Positions 33,472 through 43,613 are shown, counted from the stretch's first letter. The stretch is DNA of 64,000 nt from JBMOPD01 sp049323615 (GCA_049323615.1 JBMOPD010000026.1:1-64000); one strand, 5' to 3'. The notes: generated by a model not told the origin, from the letters alone. Program-made: numbers and translations.

Positions 33472-34650
33472 TCATTCTACACGGACCATTACCGCATCCC
33501 CCTGGGCGGCTCCGCTGCAGATGGCGGCGATACCTATCCCGCCGCCCCGGCGGCGGAGTTCGTAAATCAGGGTCATGATAATCCTGGCCCCGCTGGCGCC
33601 GATGGGGTGGCCGAAAGCCACCGCGCCGCCGTTAACGTTGATTTTGTCGTGTTCTATCCCTGCTATCTTGGCACTGACCAGGGTTACCGCGGCAAAGGCC
33701 TCGTTAATTTCATAAAGATCTATCTGTTCGGCGTTCATGTGGGTCATGGAAAGCAGTTTGTTTATGGAAAGCCCGGGTACGGTGGCTATGTAGGAGGCCT
33801 CACGGGACACCGAAGCGTGCCCGAGGATGGTGGCCAGGGGGCGTATTCCCAGTTCCGCCGCCTTTTCTTCCGACGCCACCAACAGCGCTCCGGCGCCGTC
33901 GTTTACACCCGGCGCGTTTCCCGCCGTAACGGTGTTTTCCGGGTCGAAAACGGGCGGCAGCTTGCTCAGCGCCTCAATGGAGGTGTCGCGGCGGGGGCCT
34001 TCATCCCTGGACACCCGCAGCGGTTCGCCCTTCTTTTGGGGAATGGCGACAGGCAGTATCTCGTCATCAAGCAGCCCCTTGTCCTGGGCGTTAACGGCCA
34101 GGACATGACTTCTCAGCGCCCACTGGTCCTGTTCTGCGCGGGAAACTCCGTATTCCCCGGCCACCTTTCCGCCGTGCACCGCCATGTGCTTGTTGTGAAA
34201 AGCGCACCACAGGCCGTCATGGATCATCAGATCGGTAAATTTATCATCACCCATGCGCAGCCCCCACCGGGCCCGCACGAAATAAGGCGCGTTGCTCATG
34301 CTCTCCATGCCGCCGGCAACCACAACCCGGGCATCCCCGGCCCTTATGGCCTGGTCCGCCATGGTTACGCTGCGCAGCCCGGAAGCGCAGACCTTGTTGA
34401 TGGTCTCGGAAGGCACTTCCCACGGCAGGCCGGCGCTGACAGTGGCCTGGCGGGAAGGGATCTGCCCGCATCCACCTTGCAGGACCATGCCCATGATGAC
34501 ATTATCGATAGCGGTATCTTCAATACCCGCTCTCTTTACGGCCTCCCTGATCACCATTCCGCCGAGGTCGGTGGCCTTAAGGGAAGAAAGCCCTCCCCCC
34601 AGCCTGCCGAAGGGTGTCCTGGCGGCGCTTAGAATAACGGACTTACGCAT
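33472..34650 (-). CDS. acetyl-CoA acetyltransferase (thiolase), mutase operon copy
   Basis: A 392-residue biosynthetic/degradative thiolase. The nucleophilic Cys is in NKVCASGLRS (about residue 88), the catalytic His in FGHPIGASGAR, and the second Cys in AICSGAAQGD, where GGGQG is more usual. It is the first gene of the minus-strand operon with acyl-CoA dehydrogenase, cobO and the mutase. Substrate could be acetoacetyl-CoA or a longer 3-ketoacyl-CoA. ATG after GGGGAGGAGG. Confidence 0.92.
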   Translation of the reverse strand: MRKSVILSAARTPFGRLGGGLSSLKATDLGGMVIREAVKRAGIEDTAIDNVIMGMVLQGGCGQIPSRQATVSAGLPWEVPSETINKVCASGLRSVTMADQAIRAGDARVVVAGGMESMSNAPYFVRARWGLRMGDDKFTDLMIHDGLWCAFHNKHMAVHGGKVAGEYGVSRAEQDQWALRSHVLAVNAQDKGLLDDEILPVAIPQKKGEPLRVSRDEGPRRDTSIEALSKLPPVFDPENTVTAGNAPGVNDGAGALLVASEEKAAELGIRPLATILGHASVSREASYIATVPGLSINKLLSMTHMNAEQIDLYEINEAFAAVTLVSAKIAGIEHDKINVNGGAVAFGHPIGASGARIIMTLIYELRRRGGGIGIAAICSGAAQGDAVMVRVE

Positions 34651-34842
34651 GAAGCCTCCTCCCCTGTCAAGTTATTAGCTTATCAATCAACTGTTTCTGC
34701 AATATTCGTACCAAAGAAAATACCTGCCCGGGGATAGCGTCCGGGGGTGTTTGCGCTTTTTAATCTGTTTATTAAAATAAACACATAAAAAAACTGTCAA
34801 CTATAATGTACAAAGTAGTAAGCATGCGAAAAAGGCGGGTAA

Positions 34843-35043
34843 CTACCTGGGAAACTTCCGGTTCCAGAGAAAATATACGATCAGGCCAACCCCGAAAAAC
34901 CACCCGGCAAATAATCCCCAGGCCAGTGTTTCACTCCAGGGCCTGCCCCTCCTCCGGCAGTCTAACATTACCCACAGGCCGGACGAAATCATTATAATCA
35001 GTATGATTGTGTACACAAAGCTGCCTAATATTTCACGGGACAA
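34843..35043 (-). CDS. small two-span membrane protein, PLDc_N-like
   Basis: 66 residues from TTG 35043 (GGAG 9 bases upstream); an upstream ATG at 35103 lacks a good site. Two hydrophobic spans flank DCRRRGRPWSETLAW, and the end reads GLIVYFLWNRKFPR. This resembles the short PLD-nuclease N-terminal (PLDc_N) membrane domain found alone or in cardiolipin synthases. Function unknown. It lies after treT. Confidence 0.6.
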   Translation of the reverse strand: MSREILGSFVYTIILIIMISSGLWVMLDCRRRGRPWSETLAWGLFAGWFFGVGLIVYFLWNRKFPR

Positions 35044-35130
35044 GCCGGCGTCACTCCGTTTCAACGTCAGGAATCTACCCGGCCAATATTCTACCATAAT
35101 CATCTAAGAACTGTAAGCCTCAATAGAAAA

Positions 35131-36348
35131 CTACCGCGGGCGGCCGCTGATCAGGTTTATGAGTTTCAGCCAGTTCCGCAGGTACACCGGCAGGATGTAA
35201 TTAAGGCGCACGTGCTCCCGCCCCTTGGCCCCCAAACGCCTGCCCAGCTCAGGGTTGGCCAGCAGGCGGTCCACCTGATCGGCGGTTTCTTCCACCGTTT
35301 TGGCCGACAGCCCGGTTTTCTCGTCCAGCACCTGGTGGGCCAGGCCTCCGGTGGGTGTGGCCACCACCGGCTTGCCCTTCCACAGGGCCTCGGTGGCGGT
35401 CAGGCCGAATCCCTCGCGGAGGGACTTTTGCACCACCACGTCGGCCCGCCGCTGCAGGGCGTTTATTTCCAGGTTGGCGTCAGGGGGCAGCGCCAGGATG
35501 ATTATGTCCGGGTCATTGTCCGCCGCTGATCGCACATCATCAAGGACGGCCGCCCCTTCGGGGTCGTCGTCGGCGCCGCCGCCGGCCAGGATCAGCCGGC
35601 ATTCCCTGTTTTTCCTGACCAGCTTGAAAGCCTGGATCAGGCCGACGGGATCCTTCAGACGGTCGAAGCGGGATACCTGCAGGATTACCGGCGGGCCCTC
35701 CGGGTCTATTCCCAGTTTCTCCAACACAGTGTGGTATTCCTCCGGGGACACATCCCTGTTTTTATCGGACAGGGGAGCGATGGCCGGCGGCATAAAGTAC
35801 TGGAGAACCGGCAGGTTCCGGGCATACTCCGGCAGGTGAAAAACCGCCACATCGCAGGCTGAAGCCATGGGCGCCAGAAAATACCAAACCGCCGGAACGG
35901 CATAGCGCGGGTCGATGTGGCAGTACCACAGCCAGCGGCCGCCGGACTCCCTGCGAAAGGCGGTCAGCCCCAGCGGCTGCTGGTCGTGGATGATCACCAG
36001 GTCGTTGTCCGCCGCCACCAGCTGCTGGTTTTTCCGGGCCGTGGCCAGGTAGCTTTCCATCATTCCGCCGGTGATGTTGACCGGCTGGCCGTGCAGCCCG
36101 TTGTGGAACTGCTTGGTGGCGTTGAAAAAGTCCGGGTCCCCTTCCAGCACCGACCACCTGACCTGCAGTCCCGCTTCCTGCATCAGGGGCACCAGCGAGT
36201 GCAGTATCTCGGCCACACCGCCGCCCAGCTTGGTGGAGTTGATATGCAAAACGCTGTAACCCTCTAATTTTTCTCCCAGTTCCCTGATTTCTCCTATAAC
36301 CGCGCTTCCAGCCACATTCTCGTAATCTTTCAGCCCGAAGACAGGCAT
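35131..36348 (-). CDS. treT: trehalose glycosyltransferring synthase (TreT-like, GT4)
   Basis: A 405-residue GT-B retaining glycosyltransferase. The N-terminal VLHINSTKLGGGVAEILHSL is characteristic of TreT. The C-terminal half has LQVSRFDRLKDPVGLI and the nucleotide-sugar-binding KSLREGFGLTATEAL with the E-x7-E type Glu pair. TreT joins NDP-glucose and glucose to trehalose, possibly reversibly. ATG follows GGAAAGGAG. It lies 107 bp downstream of treY, giving this organism a second trehalose route beside TreY/TreZ. Confidence 0.85.
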   Translation of the reverse strand: MPVFGLKDYENVAGSAVIGEIRELGEKLEGYSVLHINSTKLGGGVAEILHSLVPLMQEAGLQVRWSVLEGDPDFFNATKQFHNGLHGQPVNITGGMMESYLATARKNQQLVAADNDLVIIHDQQPLGLTAFRRESGGRWLWYCHIDPRYAVPAVWYFLAPMASACDVAVFHLPEYARNLPVLQYFMPPAIAPLSDKNRDVSPEEYHTVLEKLGIDPEGPPVILQVSRFDRLKDPVGLIQAFKLVRKNRECRLILAGGGADDDPEGAAVLDDVRSAADNDPDIIILALPPDANLEINALQRRADVVVQKSLREGFGLTATEALWKGKPVVATPTGGLAHQVLDEKTGLSAKTVEETADQVDRLLANPELGRRLGAKGREHVRLNYILPVYLRNWLKLINLISGRPR

Positions 36349-36454
36349 TAGTTGGTCTCTCCTTTCCTGTAGTGAAAGTTGCTGAGGTAGTGATTTAGCT
36401 TATTCTCTATGTGCCATGCCGTGATCCCAATACTGCAGGTGTTACAAAACCCGC

Positions 36455-39319
36455 TTACTCTGACGTCAGCAGAGCGACGGGAAAGCTGCGGAACAGGCCG
36501 GCCGGCGGCAGAACGTTTTCTCCGGCTGCCCCGTTGACTTTCAGAACCTCCCCGGTGAATATGTTCAGCCAGCGGCCCGGCGACTGTTCAGGCAGAATAA
36601 GGACACTGTCTCCCCAGGCCGCCTCTCCCGGCAGGAAGCCGGTTTCCGGCAGTTCATCCACAGAACGGGCTGGCCGGTTGGACATCTGGAGCCTGGCCAG
36701 GAGGCGGGACACGGCAGTCAGGACCCAGCGGCTATTAAGCCTCCGGGCAAAGGCGCAGGTGTGTTCATGCCCGGGCCCGGTGGCCGCCAGGGGGATATAT
36801 TCCCCGGTGGTGAACAGGTCCCGGTGATCCCGGCGGAAGTTGAGGGCCTTATAGATAAGATAAAGTTTTATCCGGCCGTCCGGCCAGCAGGAGAGCAGTG
36901 TTTGGGCCAGGTTAAGCCGGCCGCCGGCTTCCTCTTCCTTAAGCTCTGCCAGGAGCCGGGACCGGGTCTTAAAATCAACCGGCTGCCGGTTGTCCGGGTC
37001 CACCAGGCTTAAATTCCACAGCTCGGTTCCCTGGTAAAAGTCGGGTACCCCCGGGGAGGCAATCTTGAGCAGCGCCTGCCCCAGCGAGTTTAGCGCCCCG
37101 TAGTAGGCGGTGACTTTCTGGAACCCGGTGAAATCCTGTAAAAATAGATTCCCGTCCCTGGGCTCCAGAATGGATGTGACGAACTTTTCCAGGGATCTTT
37201 CGTATTCGGTGTCGGGGCAAAGCCAGCTGGTGTGGATTTTGGCCTCCCGGGCCGCCTTAACCAGGTAGGCCCGGATCCGGTCCCCGAAATCGGCCATATC
37301 TTCTTCTTGCAGCGGCCAGGCCCCCACCAGCGTCTGGTAAACAAGCAGTTCAGTGTTTCCGTCCGGCACCGGCCGGCCATTTAAAAGGGGCTTTTGGGAA
37401 GCGTTCCACTGCCGCCAGCGCTCCACCCGCCGCGCCCATGCGGCGGGGATTTCAGACAGCACGTTGATCCTGGCGCGGACATCCTCGCTCCGCTTGGTGT
37501 CGTGGGTGGAGGTGGCGTTGATGGTGCAGGGCCAGCGGTCCATCCTGGCCGTGTTGCGGCGGTGGAACTCCTCCACCGGTATGCCCGCGGTCCCCGGGTG
37601 GCCGCCCACCTCGTTGAGGGAGACCAGCCGGTTATACACATAAAGGGCGGTATCCTCGCAGCCCTTGGCCATAACCGGTCCGGTAAACTGCTGCCAGCGC
37701 ATGGTAAAGTGCAGCCGGGCCGTCCGCTGGTCCGGGGACAGGTAATCCGGAAATTCCAGCAGCAGTACCCGCCTCAGGAACCCGCAGGCCGGGCCGGCAG
37801 AAGGATTTCCCTGCACGGCCCCGGCGGCCGCCCGCTCGATGTAAAAACGGTCCCGTGCGGCCACGTTAAAGTCTTTTATATAGGTGCGGTAGACACCGAG
37901 GCGGGCTGTTATTTCCACCAGGGCCTGTTCCAGTTCGGCCAGGGTGAGGTCGCGGCCCCAGCGGTCCTCTTCCGCCAGGCGGCCCAGCCGGCGCGCCAGG
38001 GTGCGCACCTCGCCGGCGAACAGTTCGGTCATTACCCGTTTTTTTTGGGTATACACCACCGTCTCAAAGTCCTCCCCGGACCCGGTGACCCCGGTATAAA
38101 GCCGGTCCAGCTCCGCTGCCCCGCGCCGGTCCACGAAGATACCGTTCAGCGTATTGAGGAAATCGTAGCCCGTTGTACCGCAAACCGGCCAGCCGGAGGG
38201 CAGATCCTCGTCATCGCCCAGTATTTTTTCGGCCACCACGTAAAAGCCGGGACGGTCTCCCCGGCCGGACAGGCGGTCCTGAAGGCGGGCCAGGTAGGAA
38301 CATGGGTCGTGCAGGCCGTCAATGTGATCGATCCTGAGGCCGGTGACCTGTCCGGACCGGGCCAGGCTCAAAATCAAGGAGTGCGTGGCCTCAAATACTT
38401 CTTCCTCCTCCATCCGGAGAGAAACCAGGCCGCTGACGTCAAAGAAACGCCTGTAGTTGATTTTCTCCCCGGCGGCCCGCCAGAAGGCCAGCCGGTAATA
38501 CTGTTCCGACAGTATTCCGTCCAGCCGGTCAAAGCTCTGCGGGTCACCTTTTCTCCCGTTGAGAACCTCAAGTTTATCGTCAGTGAAAGTTTTTACCCCG
38601 GGATAAGTGCTGTACAGGCGCCAGAAAATTCCCCACGCCCGCCCGAAGGCGGGCGCCAGTTCCTTTTCATCCTTAAGAGCAGACAGTTTTTCCAGCATAT
38701 TAAGCAAACCGGCCAGCTGCGGTAAAGCAGGGCACCCGGGAACTCCGGCCAGTTCCCCGGACCAGCCGGCAAGAATCCGGCCTGAGGAGCCGGGGCTCAG
38801 CGGCAGGCGTTGATCAAAGTAGCGGATCCATAAACCGTCTTCCGCTGCTTCGAGGGCCAGTTCCCGGTTTTCCAGCACCTTTCCGTAGGGTTCACCCAGG
38901 ATGGGAAGCAGCACCTTGCCGGCCAGCCCCGGCCTGACGGGGTTCCAGTCGATATCGAAGCAGCCGGCGTAAGGCGACCCGGGGCCGTTCCGCAGGACAT
39001 CCAGCCACCACGGATTTTCGGTGCTGGCGGCCATGTGGTTGGGCACTATGTCCAGCAAAAGCCCCATCCCGTGTTGCCGCAGGGTTTCCGCCAGGGCCGC
39101 GAAATCCTCCTCGCCTCCCAGCTCCGGGTTTAGGCGGGTGGGGTCGGTTACGTCGTAGCCGTGGGGACTTCCCCGCCTGGCTTTAAGCAGGGGGGAGGCA
39201 TAAAGATCGGTAATACCCAAATCCTGCAGGTATGGTACCAGGGCCCGGGCGTCGGCGAAGCGAAAATGCCGGTTGAACTGGATTCTGTATGTGGCGGCGG
39301 GAGCCCGCGGGCTGAACAT
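36455..39319 (-). CDS. treY: malto-oligosyltrehalose synthase
   Basis: A 954-residue GH13 enzyme that rearranges the reducing end of maltodextrin to a trehalose unit. It begins MFSPRAPAATYRIQFNRHF. The catalytic trio fits GLRIDHIDGL (Asp), VVAEKILGDDEDLP (Glu) and TSTHDTKRSED (Asp). ATG at 39319 lies one base after the GH57 stop codon, with GAGGGGC upstream. The frame extends further into the GH57 gene but that extension is not coding. It is longer than some TreY proteins (about 720-860), partly by its C-terminal region. Confidence 0.93.
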   Translation of the reverse strand: MFSPRAPAATYRIQFNRHFRFADARALVPYLQDLGITDLYASPLLKARRGSPHGYDVTDPTRLNPELGGEEDFAALAETLRQHGMGLLLDIVPNHMAASTENPWWLDVLRNGPGSPYAGCFDIDWNPVRPGLAGKVLLPILGEPYGKVLENRELALEAAEDGLWIRYFDQRLPLSPGSSGRILAGWSGELAGVPGCPALPQLAGLLNMLEKLSALKDEKELAPAFGRAWGIFWRLYSTYPGVKTFTDDKLEVLNGRKGDPQSFDRLDGILSEQYYRLAFWRAAGEKINYRRFFDVSGLVSLRMEEEEVFEATHSLILSLARSGQVTGLRIDHIDGLHDPCSYLARLQDRLSGRGDRPGFYVVAEKILGDDEDLPSGWPVCGTTGYDFLNTLNGIFVDRRGAAELDRLYTGVTGSGEDFETVVYTQKKRVMTELFAGEVRTLARRLGRLAEEDRWGRDLTLAELEQALVEITARLGVYRTYIKDFNVAARDRFYIERAAAGAVQGNPSAGPACGFLRRVLLLEFPDYLSPDQRTARLHFTMRWQQFTGPVMAKGCEDTALYVYNRLVSLNEVGGHPGTAGIPVEEFHRRNTARMDRWPCTINATSTHDTKRSEDVRARINVLSEIPAAWARRVERWRQWNASQKPLLNGRPVPDGNTELLVYQTLVGAWPLQEEDMADFGDRIRAYLVKAAREAKIHTSWLCPDTEYERSLEKFVTSILEPRDGNLFLQDFTGFQKVTAYYGALNSLGQALLKIASPGVPDFYQGTELWNLSLVDPDNRQPVDFKTRSRLLAELKEEEAGGRLNLAQTLLSCWPDGRIKLYLIYKALNFRRDHRDLFTTGEYIPLAATGPGHEHTCAFARRLNSRWVLTAVSRLLARLQMSNRPARSVDELPETGFLPGEAAWGDSVLILPEQSPGRWLNIFTGEVLKVNGAAGENVLPPAGLFRSFPVALLTSE

Positions 39320-39320
39320 T

Positions 39321-41753
39321 TTATTTGCCCCTCCGTATGCGGAGTTTATCCCCCAGGGCGTTAAACCGGTCAACCCATGCCTTTGCCTCCTCATCGCCCT
39401 GGGCGGCCTTTTTCCTGAGTTCCGGGTAGACCGTCTGAAGCAGTCCGTAATAGATGTTTTGCACTTTCCACAGGTTAACCTCGAAGGGCAGTGCATGAAC
39501 CAGGCCGATAACCGCGTCCAGGCAGGCAATCTGGGAGAGGTTCCCGGACTGGTGGCGGAAGCGTTCTCCAATCTCCCCCAGGGTTTGTTCCAGAACATAG
39601 CCGAGGCCGGCCCCGTCCAGCGGAATGTTGGACATTTCAGCCTCGTCCAGGAGGGCTTTGATGTGCTCGATGTCCAGCATATCACCGGCGAAGGCCTGGC
39701 GGAGGCTGGTGTTCACCATTAATTCGGCGGCCGCCGACAGGGCCCTGGGCTGGGGAGTGTCCATATCCTTTAAGAAACGCATCAGGGGGGCGTGACGGTC
39801 GTAAATCTTCCGGTATTCCGCCGTTACCTCGGCCAGGGTGGTTTCCAGAATGATGTCCAGAACCACCCGCTGTTTATCGCGGAAAAGCTGCTTCAGCGAG
39901 TAGGTGGCCCCTTCAAAGTGCTGATCCAGGAGCCGGATCACCTCGGGAAAATCCCCGCGGTCGAAGGCTCCGGTCAAGTCCTGCAACATCCGGCTGTAGG
40001 CCTCTTCATTCTGGAAGTGCCTGACCCCGCAGTTCACATTGTGATTGCCTAAATTGACCACTCCGTAACTGATATTCAAAGACTCCTGCGTGATTTCCGA
40101 AGTGACCCGGGCGCGCCCGGCGCACAGCCTGGCGGATCCGGCCAGGCGGTTCTGGTAGTCTTCCCGGTGGACGTTGTAGCAGAAGATGCCGGAATGCTCG
40201 TCGTACGACTCGAACAGGGAGCAGATGGCATAGTGGGCGCCCACCTTGACCAGGTCCACCATCGCCGGCTTGACGAACTTCTCATAGATATGCGCGCCGT
40301 CCCGGTGATCCGGGATGTTGCTTTTGGCCTGGGCCATCATTTCCAGGAAATGGGGCTCCGGGTCGCTGTTGAACAACTCCCGGGCCAGTTGGATGACCCG
40401 GGCGGCGTACTTGATCACCTGTACAGTCTCGATGCCTGAGATTTCATCAAAGAACCAGCCGCAGCTGGTGAACATCAACATGGCGTGCCGCTGCTGCTCC
40501 AGCAGCTTCAAAGCCCTGATCGTTTCCTCCGGGCCCGGCCGGCGGGTGGCGTGTTTCTCCAGGAACTGCCGGATGCTTTCCGGCGACCGCCTCAGGATCA
40601 CAGTGATATAGCCATTTCTGGCTTCCCAGGGATCCCTGAAAAACTGGCGCGCCGTTTCCTCGTACCGGGGGGCCAGGCTGTTCCTGAGCCAGTTCAGTGA
40701 GTTCCGCAGGGGAGCCCGCCAGGCCTGGCTCCAGCCGGGGTGCATGCCGGAGTTGCAGCCGCAGTTGCTCCGCCAGCGCTCCACTCCGTGGGCGCAGCTC
40801 CAGGCGCTGTTCTCCACAATTTCCACCTCGTGGGTAGGCGGGCGCTTTTCCAGGTACTCCCCATAGTTGGTGATCCGGGCCAGGTTGTTGCATTCAATGT
40901 AGTGAAGGGCGTAGGCCAGGGCCATATCCCCGTGCCGGTGGTGGTGCCCGTATGTTTCACCGTCGGTGGCGATGTGAACCAGTTGCGGGGAGCCGGACTT
41001 TTCGTTAAAGGCGCCGGTCAGCCGCCTGGCAAAGCGTTCACCGTTGGTAAGCAGTTTTTCGAAAGCCACGGCCCGGGAGATTTCGCCGTTATAAAAGAAC
41101 ACATTGATAATCCGGCCCGAAGCGGGGATGCGGACCTGATAGGGCATGGTGGTGTCAATCCCCCCGGGCCCCAGCTCATACCACTGCCCGGTGCCCAGCG
41201 GCCGGACCCGCCTGGCCTGATAGGGAGCCAGGATGGTAAAGCGGATGCCCTGTTCCGCCATGATGTCCAGGGTTTCCAGGTCCACCGCGGTCTCGGGCAG
41301 CCACATCCCCTCGGGCCGGCGGCCGAAGCGGTGTTCGAAATCCTTCAGGCCCCAGATTACCTGGGTATATTTATCACGGCGGCAGGCCAGGGGCATGATC
41401 ATGTGGTTGTACGCCTGGGCCAGGGCCGACCCGTGCCCCGAAAAGTTTTGCCGGCTTTGCCGGTCGGCTTCAATAACGGCCTGGTAGACATCCGGCCTTT
41501 TGTTCTCCATCCAGGAAAGCAGCGTGGGGCCGAAATTGAAGCTGATTTTGGAGTAGTTGTTGACTATTTTCCTGATCCAGCCGTCCCCGCTTAAAATACG
41601 CGAAACGGTGTTGGGTTCATAGCATTCGGCGGTTATCCGGTCATTCCAGTCGTGGTGGGGATAGGCCGAGTCCTGGAGCTCAACATCCTCCAGCCACGGG
41701 TTTTCCCGCGGCGGCTGGTAAAAATGGCCGTGAATGCAGATGTATTTTTCCAT
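39321..41753 (-). CDS. glycoside hydrolase family 57 protein with DUF3536 domain
   Basis: 810 residues. The N-terminal GH57 barrel begins CIHGHFYQPPRENPW. RPEGMWLPETAVDLETL carries the nucleophile-type Glu and VHIATDGETYGHHH the Asp acid/base region. The C-terminal half, about residues 400-800, is helical DUF3536. GH57 enzymes cleave or transfer alpha-glucans (amylase, branching enzyme, amylopullulanase). Its place between treZ and treY points to maltodextrin or glycogen supply. The exact activity is unknown. Confidence 0.9.
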   Translation of the reverse strand: MEKYICIHGHFYQPPRENPWLEDVELQDSAYPHHDWNDRITAECYEPNTVSRILSGDGWIRKIVNNYSKISFNFGPTLLSWMENKRPDVYQAVIEADRQSRQNFSGHGSALAQAYNHMIMPLACRRDKYTQVIWGLKDFEHRFGRRPEGMWLPETAVDLETLDIMAEQGIRFTILAPYQARRVRPLGTGQWYELGPGGIDTTMPYQVRIPASGRIINVFFYNGEISRAVAFEKLLTNGERFARRLTGAFNEKSGSPQLVHIATDGETYGHHHRHGDMALAYALHYIECNNLARITNYGEYLEKRPPTHEVEIVENSAWSCAHGVERWRSNCGCNSGMHPGWSQAWRAPLRNSLNWLRNSLAPRYEETARQFFRDPWEARNGYITVILRRSPESIRQFLEKHATRRPGPEETIRALKLLEQQRHAMLMFTSCGWFFDEISGIETVQVIKYAARVIQLARELFNSDPEPHFLEMMAQAKSNIPDHRDGAHIYEKFVKPAMVDLVKVGAHYAICSLFESYDEHSGIFCYNVHREDYQNRLAGSARLCAGRARVTSEITQESLNISYGVVNLGNHNVNCGVRHFQNEEAYSRMLQDLTGAFDRGDFPEVIRLLDQHFEGATYSLKQLFRDKQRVVLDIILETTLAEVTAEYRKIYDRHAPLMRFLKDMDTPQPRALSAAAELMVNTSLRQAFAGDMLDIEHIKALLDEAEMSNIPLDGAGLGYVLEQTLGEIGERFRHQSGNLSQIACLDAVIGLVHALPFEVNLWKVQNIYYGLLQTVYPELRKKAAQGDEEAKAWVDRFNALGDKLRIRRGK

Positions 41754-41758
41754 TGGGC

Positions 41759-43609
41759 TTACGCCTCCTTTATGCGCTCAAACAAAAGACAGGCCATGGG
41801 ACTCAAGGTGATCCGCACCTCTCCCGGAGATGCCAGGGCGGCAGGCACTTTGCTTCCCTCCCCCAGCCACTGCTCCTCCGCGGAATCCAGAAGCTTGCGC
41901 CAGTTGCCGGCCAGCACCGGCAGGGAGACGGCGGACTCCCCGTCATTAAACGAAAAGACCGCACACACTTCGTCGTCACCGCTCCACCTGCGCAATAAAA
42001 GCACCGGTTCCCGGCCAGCGGCAGCAACTTCCATGTTGTTGCCGTTGAGGCCGGACAGGGCCGGCAGCTCCCGGCGCAGCCGGAGAAGTTCCCGGTAGAA
42101 CCGGCGGAGCGCGTAGTGACGGCCCTGCCGGCAAAGGCTATGGTCGATCCGGGATCTCAGGAAGGTCGCCTCATCCTGGGGGTCGGGCACTCCGTCTTCC
42201 CAGCCGAAGGAGGCGAACTCCTCCCGCCGCCCTTTGCGCACCGCCTCCACCAGGTCCGGGTCCGAATGGCTGGTGAAATACTGAAAGGGCGCCGTTTCAC
42301 CGTACTCCTCGCCCATGAACAGCAGGGGTGTAAAGGGAGAGATGATGATCACGCCGGCGGCCAACTTCAGCCCGTCAAAGGAGACCAGGTGGCTCAGCCT
42401 TTTGCCCCGGGCGCGGTTGCCTACCTGGTCGTGATTTTGGGCGAAAACCACGAACTGGGAGGTTTCGCAAAGATGTGCCCGCCGGCCGTGCCGCCGCTGC
42501 CGGTAGGCGGAGTACTGGCCGGTGTAGACATAACCCAGGCGGAAGGCCCGGGCCAGGTGCTGAAGTTGCCCAAAGTCCCGGTAGTAACCACCCTGCTCCC
42601 CGGTCAGCAGGGCATGCAGGGCGTGGTGAAAGTCGTCGCTCCACTGGCCGTCCAGGCCGTACCCCCCAACGGCCCGGGGCCGGATCAGGCGGGGGTCGTT
42701 CAGGTCACTCTCGGCCACCACGTAAACCCGGCGGCCCAGTTTATCCCCGGTCCGGTGCACCGTGGCGGCCAGTTCCTCCAGGAAGGGCAGGGCCGATTTG
42801 TCGGTGATGGCGTGGACGGCGTCCAGCCGGAGGCCGTCCATGTGGAACTCGGTCAGCCAGTAAAGGGCGTTTTCGATGAAAAAGCGCCGCACTTCATCGC
42901 TGCCGGGCCCGTCAAAATTAAGCGCCTGCCCCCACGGGGTAAGATAGCGGCCGGTAAAATAAGGCCCGAAATCCCTCAGGTAATTTCCTTCGGGACCCAG
43001 GTGGTTGTACACCACATCCAGAAATACCGCCAGTCCGTGCCGGTGGCAGCTGTCCACCAGCCGTTTGAGCCCTTCGGGCCCGCCGTATGAGTTCTGCACC
43101 GCAAAGGGGTAAACCCCGTCGTAACCCCAGTTGCGGCTGCCCGGGAACTGGGCCACCGGCATGATCTCGACAGCGGTGACCCCCAGTTCCCGCAGGCCTT
43201 CAAGGTGGGGAATAACGGCCTCAAAGGCGCCCTCCGGGGTGAAGGTCCCCACATGAAGTTCATAGAATATCAAATCCTGCCGGGCCGGGCCAAACCAGCA
43301 GCGGTCCGACCATACAAAGGCATGGGGGTCCACCACCTGCGAAGGGCCGTGAACACCCTGGGGCTGGTGCCTCGACGCCGGATCGGGCCGCTCCTTCTTC
43401 CCATCCAGGAGGTAGAAGTAGAGGCTGCCCGGTTCGACCCCCGCAACCTCTCCCTGATGGTAGCCCCGTTCACCCCGCGCCAGGGGCGCCAAACGCTCCC
43501 GGGGGGACACTATATGTACCGCCACATGATCGGCCAGGGGAGCCCAGACTAAAAACCGGCAGCGGCCGTCTCCCTTATAGATGGCTCCCAGGCTTACATT
43601 GCCGGTCAT
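41759..43609 (-). CDS. treZ: malto-oligosyltrehalose trehalohydrolase
   Basis: A 616-residue GH13 enzyme that releases trehalose from the TreY product. An N-terminal E-set domain (GAIYKGDGRCRFLVWAP) precedes the barrel. Catalytic motifs are GLRLDAVHAI (nucleophile Asp), YVVAESDLND (Glu) and FAQNHDQVGNR (Asp). LIFYELHVGTFTPEG is a typical TreZ entry motif. ATG after GGAGGTGAAACA; 4-bp gap after malQ and 5-bp gap before the GH57 gene. Confidence 0.94.
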   Translation of the reverse strand: MTGNVSLGAIYKGDGRCRFLVWAPLADHVAVHIVSPRERLAPLARGERGYHQGEVAGVEPGSLYFYLLDGKKERPDPASRHQPQGVHGPSQVVDPHAFVWSDRCWFGPARQDLIFYELHVGTFTPEGAFEAVIPHLEGLRELGVTAVEIMPVAQFPGSRNWGYDGVYPFAVQNSYGGPEGLKRLVDSCHRHGLAVFLDVVYNHLGPEGNYLRDFGPYFTGRYLTPWGQALNFDGPGSDEVRRFFIENALYWLTEFHMDGLRLDAVHAITDKSALPFLEELAATVHRTGDKLGRRVYVVAESDLNDPRLIRPRAVGGYGLDGQWSDDFHHALHALLTGEQGGYYRDFGQLQHLARAFRLGYVYTGQYSAYRQRRHGRRAHLCETSQFVVFAQNHDQVGNRARGKRLSHLVSFDGLKLAAGVIIISPFTPLLFMGEEYGETAPFQYFTSHSDPDLVEAVRKGRREEFASFGWEDGVPDPQDEATFLRSRIDHSLCRQGRHYALRRFYRELLRLRRELPALSGLNGNNMEVAAAGREPVLLLRRWSGDDEVCAVFSFNDGESAVSLPVLAGNWRKLLDSAEEQWLGEGSKVPAALASPGEVRITLSPMACLLFERIKEA

Positions 43610-43613
43610 TGTT

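Noticed and set aside
31520..34842. Cobalamin riboswitch controlling cobO/mutase operon
   Set aside because: No B12-box-like segment was seen upstream of the thiolase, the dehydrogenase, cobO or the mutase.
37394..38725. 443-codon plus-strand open frame across treY
   Set aside because: Antisense shadow of treY, with no ribosome site or family resemblance.
39322..39685. N-terminal extension of treY
   Set aside because: The extension lies in another frame of the GH57 gene and is Ser/Arg/Thr-rich; the ATG at 39319 has a good ribosome site and starts at the conserved treY N-terminus.
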